A stretch of 64,000 nucleotides of DNA from Sinohyriopsis cumingii (taxonomy: Eukaryota > Mollusca > Bivalvia > Unionida > Unionidae). Location of the stretch: assembly GCA_028554795.2 (NCBI GenBank), contig CM068830.1, positions 49,610,355 to 49,674,354 of the forward strand. The letters are read 5' to 3'. Below, piece by piece: positions 62,216 to 64,000 of the stretch (position 1 is its first letter; each line of letters starts with the position of its first letter). The translations under genes were made by a program, and so were the position numbers. The notes under the pieces are model-generated. The model was not told where the DNA came from. It was given only the letters and a program-made list of their open reading frames with translations, and made no database searches.

Positions 62216-62332
62216 GTAGGTGAAATGTTAAACATTGCATTTTTAGCTCATTGGCAGTCTTGAAGTCTTCCTACAGGATCCAAAAACAGAGGGTAGGTGA
62301 AATGTTAACCTTGCATTTTTAGCTTATTGGCA
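62180..62332 (+). repeat. Tandem duplication across exon 6 splice donor
   Basis: Copy 1 (62180-62256) and copy 2 (62257-62332) are about 92 per cent identical and include the exon 6 end, its GTAGGT donor and ~40 bases of intron. Copy 2 also retains a donor and a CTACAG acceptor-like site. Using the second donor would add an in-frame stop, so the first donor is presumably used. Confidence 0.93.
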
Positions 62333-62939
62333 AAGCATAAGCAAGACACGAGTTTACATTTTCAGAATGAATTTTTATTTTGTTTTTGTTTTCATTGTGG
62401 ATATAATTATATGTACATCACTTTGCCTGTTTAACCAGTGGTCTAAAAACAGGATATCTCTAGATGCGAGACATGTCTAAATATAACACCAGCCTCTGTT
62501 CTTCGAACAGCTACTTGACCAAAGGGTCTGTTGGCATTTTGACAGGCTGTAGAATCTGTAGAGTAATTCCTGATTTTGAGGATTTCAACTACTGATGAGT
62601 ATGAAGACACTGAAACTCCTGATTTTGCTTGACATAATTCAAAATTAAAGGATTATTGCATGAGAGACACATTAACTGCGGAATTAGTTGATACTAAAGG
62701 GATTTTCTTAGTTTGTCTTTCTCATGCCTGTTATGTGAAATGAATATCTTTGACAGTTACATAATCTACTTTTTATATAGTAGTTTAGTACAGTTTTGAA
62801 TGTGTGCTCACTGACTATAAAAGTAAAGGTGTCCGAAAAGATGACCTATACATAAAAAGTGAATGTGGTCACTGAAGGTTGAAAATAGTAATGGGACAGT
62901 GTCGCTGGTATTATCATGAAACTTTATATGCTCATTATA
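62333..62939. other. SUCLG1 intron 6, no feature seen
   Basis: No repeat, element or exon recognised in this stretch. Confidence 0.5.
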
Positions 62940-63850
62940 TGGATTATTATGATGGTGTAGTCCTTAGAATATGCTTCAGTATATAGATGTGTCCTTTACT
63001 ATTCACAGTCCTTAACTTTAAGTATTTGTATATTCACTCTGTTGTCATCATATTCTTTGTTCATTCATCAGTTATCCATATTCAGTTTCTGGGGCAAAAT
63101 CTTTAAAACCATTTCAGATACCCATATGAAATTTTGTACACTTTTTGACTTGTGGTGTTACATGCCTTTCACTATTCACAGTTCTTCAGTTACAATATTT
63201 TTTAACATTTTTTTATTCATTTCCATCAAAAAATAACATTTCTTGGACTATATCTTCGAACTTACTCAAGATGTCTCATTGAAAGTAAGTACATATATTA
63301 GTGGTCAGAATGTGTCGTTCTCTGTTCACAGTTCTTAGTTTTCAATTTGTTTCTCTATTTATCTGTCAACCCATCCACTCTTTATCCACACTTTTGTCTC
63401 CAGGTCCAAACTCTAAAACAAATAGTGATGTAGATTAATTTATTGTTATTTTTGTGCCCTAACATATTTGTAACTATTCATTTTCATTATTTTAGCATTT
63501 TTATTTGTTTGTCTGTTCATCAACCATCCACCATTCACACATTAATTTCAGGAACAAAACTTGACTACTTTCACTTCCCTGTATATAATTGGTGCATATA
63601 AACATCCATTATCTGAAAGCTTTGACAAACCCTTCTGTTAGCAGACCTTATGAGGTGGAAAGAAAGGAGCAGATGACTTTGTTGTTTTGTTACCATCAGC
63701 CCACTGCTCCCTTATATGATTTGTCAAATGGAGAGAAATGTGTCTGTCTGCTTGTCTGTCTGTCTCTTGGTAATCATTTTCATTTTTGGAACATACCTCT
63801 CAAACTCTTAAGATAGATTAGCCAAATTTTGTAGTCATGTCAAGCAAGTT
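62940..63850. repeat. Degenerate ~155-bp tandem array
   Basis: About five diverged units with blocks CACTATTCACAGTTCTTCAG, GTTCATTCATCA and TTTCTGGGGCAAAATCTTTA; unit-end blocks fall near 63085, 63240, 63400, 63550 and 63785. Includes a short TGTC microsatellite near 63740. Intronic in SUCLG1. Confidence 0.6.
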
Positions 63851-63934
63851 GTGTTGAGGTATTTTTAGTTTAATTTACATTTATAATATACAAGGCCGAT
63901 GGATCAGAAACGAGTTTTACAACTTACATATTAA

Positions 63935-64000
63935 CCGCTCTTTTGGTTTAAAAATGGTTACATCTGCCTCAAATGCAGGAGGTCACAGGTTCGAACCCAA
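63935..64000 (+). mobile_element. Probable tRNA-derived SINE head, cut by window end
   Basis: GGTTTAAAAATGGTTACATC, then GGTCACAGGTTCGAACCC: a B box preceded at the right distance by a degenerate A box-like stretch, resembling the family B head. The body would lie beyond the window, so a decayed tRNA-like repeat is the safest call. Confidence 0.5.

Noticed and set aside
62277-62292. 16-base micro-exon in the duplicated donor region
   Set aside because: Inclusion would shift the SUCLG1 frame; it is a by-product of the tandem duplication.

Overview
The window is AT-rich, repeat-laden animal DNA with small exons separated by long introns. The repeat types (tRNA-derived SINEs with CAA or CA tails, degenerate 140-200 bp arrays, pogo-, hAT- and piggyBac-like DNA transposons, a DIRS-type retroelement) point to a lophotrochozoan, most likely a mollusc; this is an inference from repeat style, not from a species marker.

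Two host genes are recognisable and lie head to head. On the minus strand is a GOLGA7-like gene (Golgi partner of a Ras palmitoyltransferase), with coding exons at 22809-22690, 18372-18220 and 17560-17432 and an inferred non-coding first exon ending at 27375. On the plus strand is SUCLG1 (mitochondrial succinate-CoA ligase, alpha subunit): exon 1 at 27570-27606, then 42321-42424, 48489-48605, 56949-57161, 59763-59820 and 62054-62215. It runs off the right edge with about a third of the protein still to come. Splice phases agree at every join. Fewer than 200 bases separate the two 5' ends, so 27376-27569 is probably a shared bidirectional promoter. The two products have no known joint function.

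The rest is mobile and repetitive DNA. Positions 1-2040: fossil Ty3/Gypsy pol fragment and 3' LTR. 6.3-17.3 kb, beyond the GOLGA7 3' end: minisatellites, two long degenerate tandem arrays, a pogo-like fossil and a small palindromic MITE. GOLGA7 introns: an array rich in AGGTCA half-sites, a pogo-like element, and a decayed hAT transposase gene broken up by nested SINEs. SUCLG1 intron 1 (14.7 kb): two hAT-like elements with perfect 5-bp target duplications, a foldback element, a SINE, a deleted piggyBac-like element, and a nearly full-length DIRS-type element (35768-41862) with inverted terminal repeats and the diagnostic internal complementary region. Introns 2-5: more pogo-like and hAT-like elements, SINEs and local duplications, including one across the exon 6 splice donor.

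No ordinary tRNA, rRNA or CRISPR locus was found. I see no convincing new multi-gene system. The most notable signals are the layered transposon families (5-bp-duplication hAT-like elements sharing a subterminal GGACTAG motif, a modular mosaic family, a pogo element ending in a PCNA-binding-like tail), the dated SINE-in-SINE insertion, and the head-to-head gene pair.
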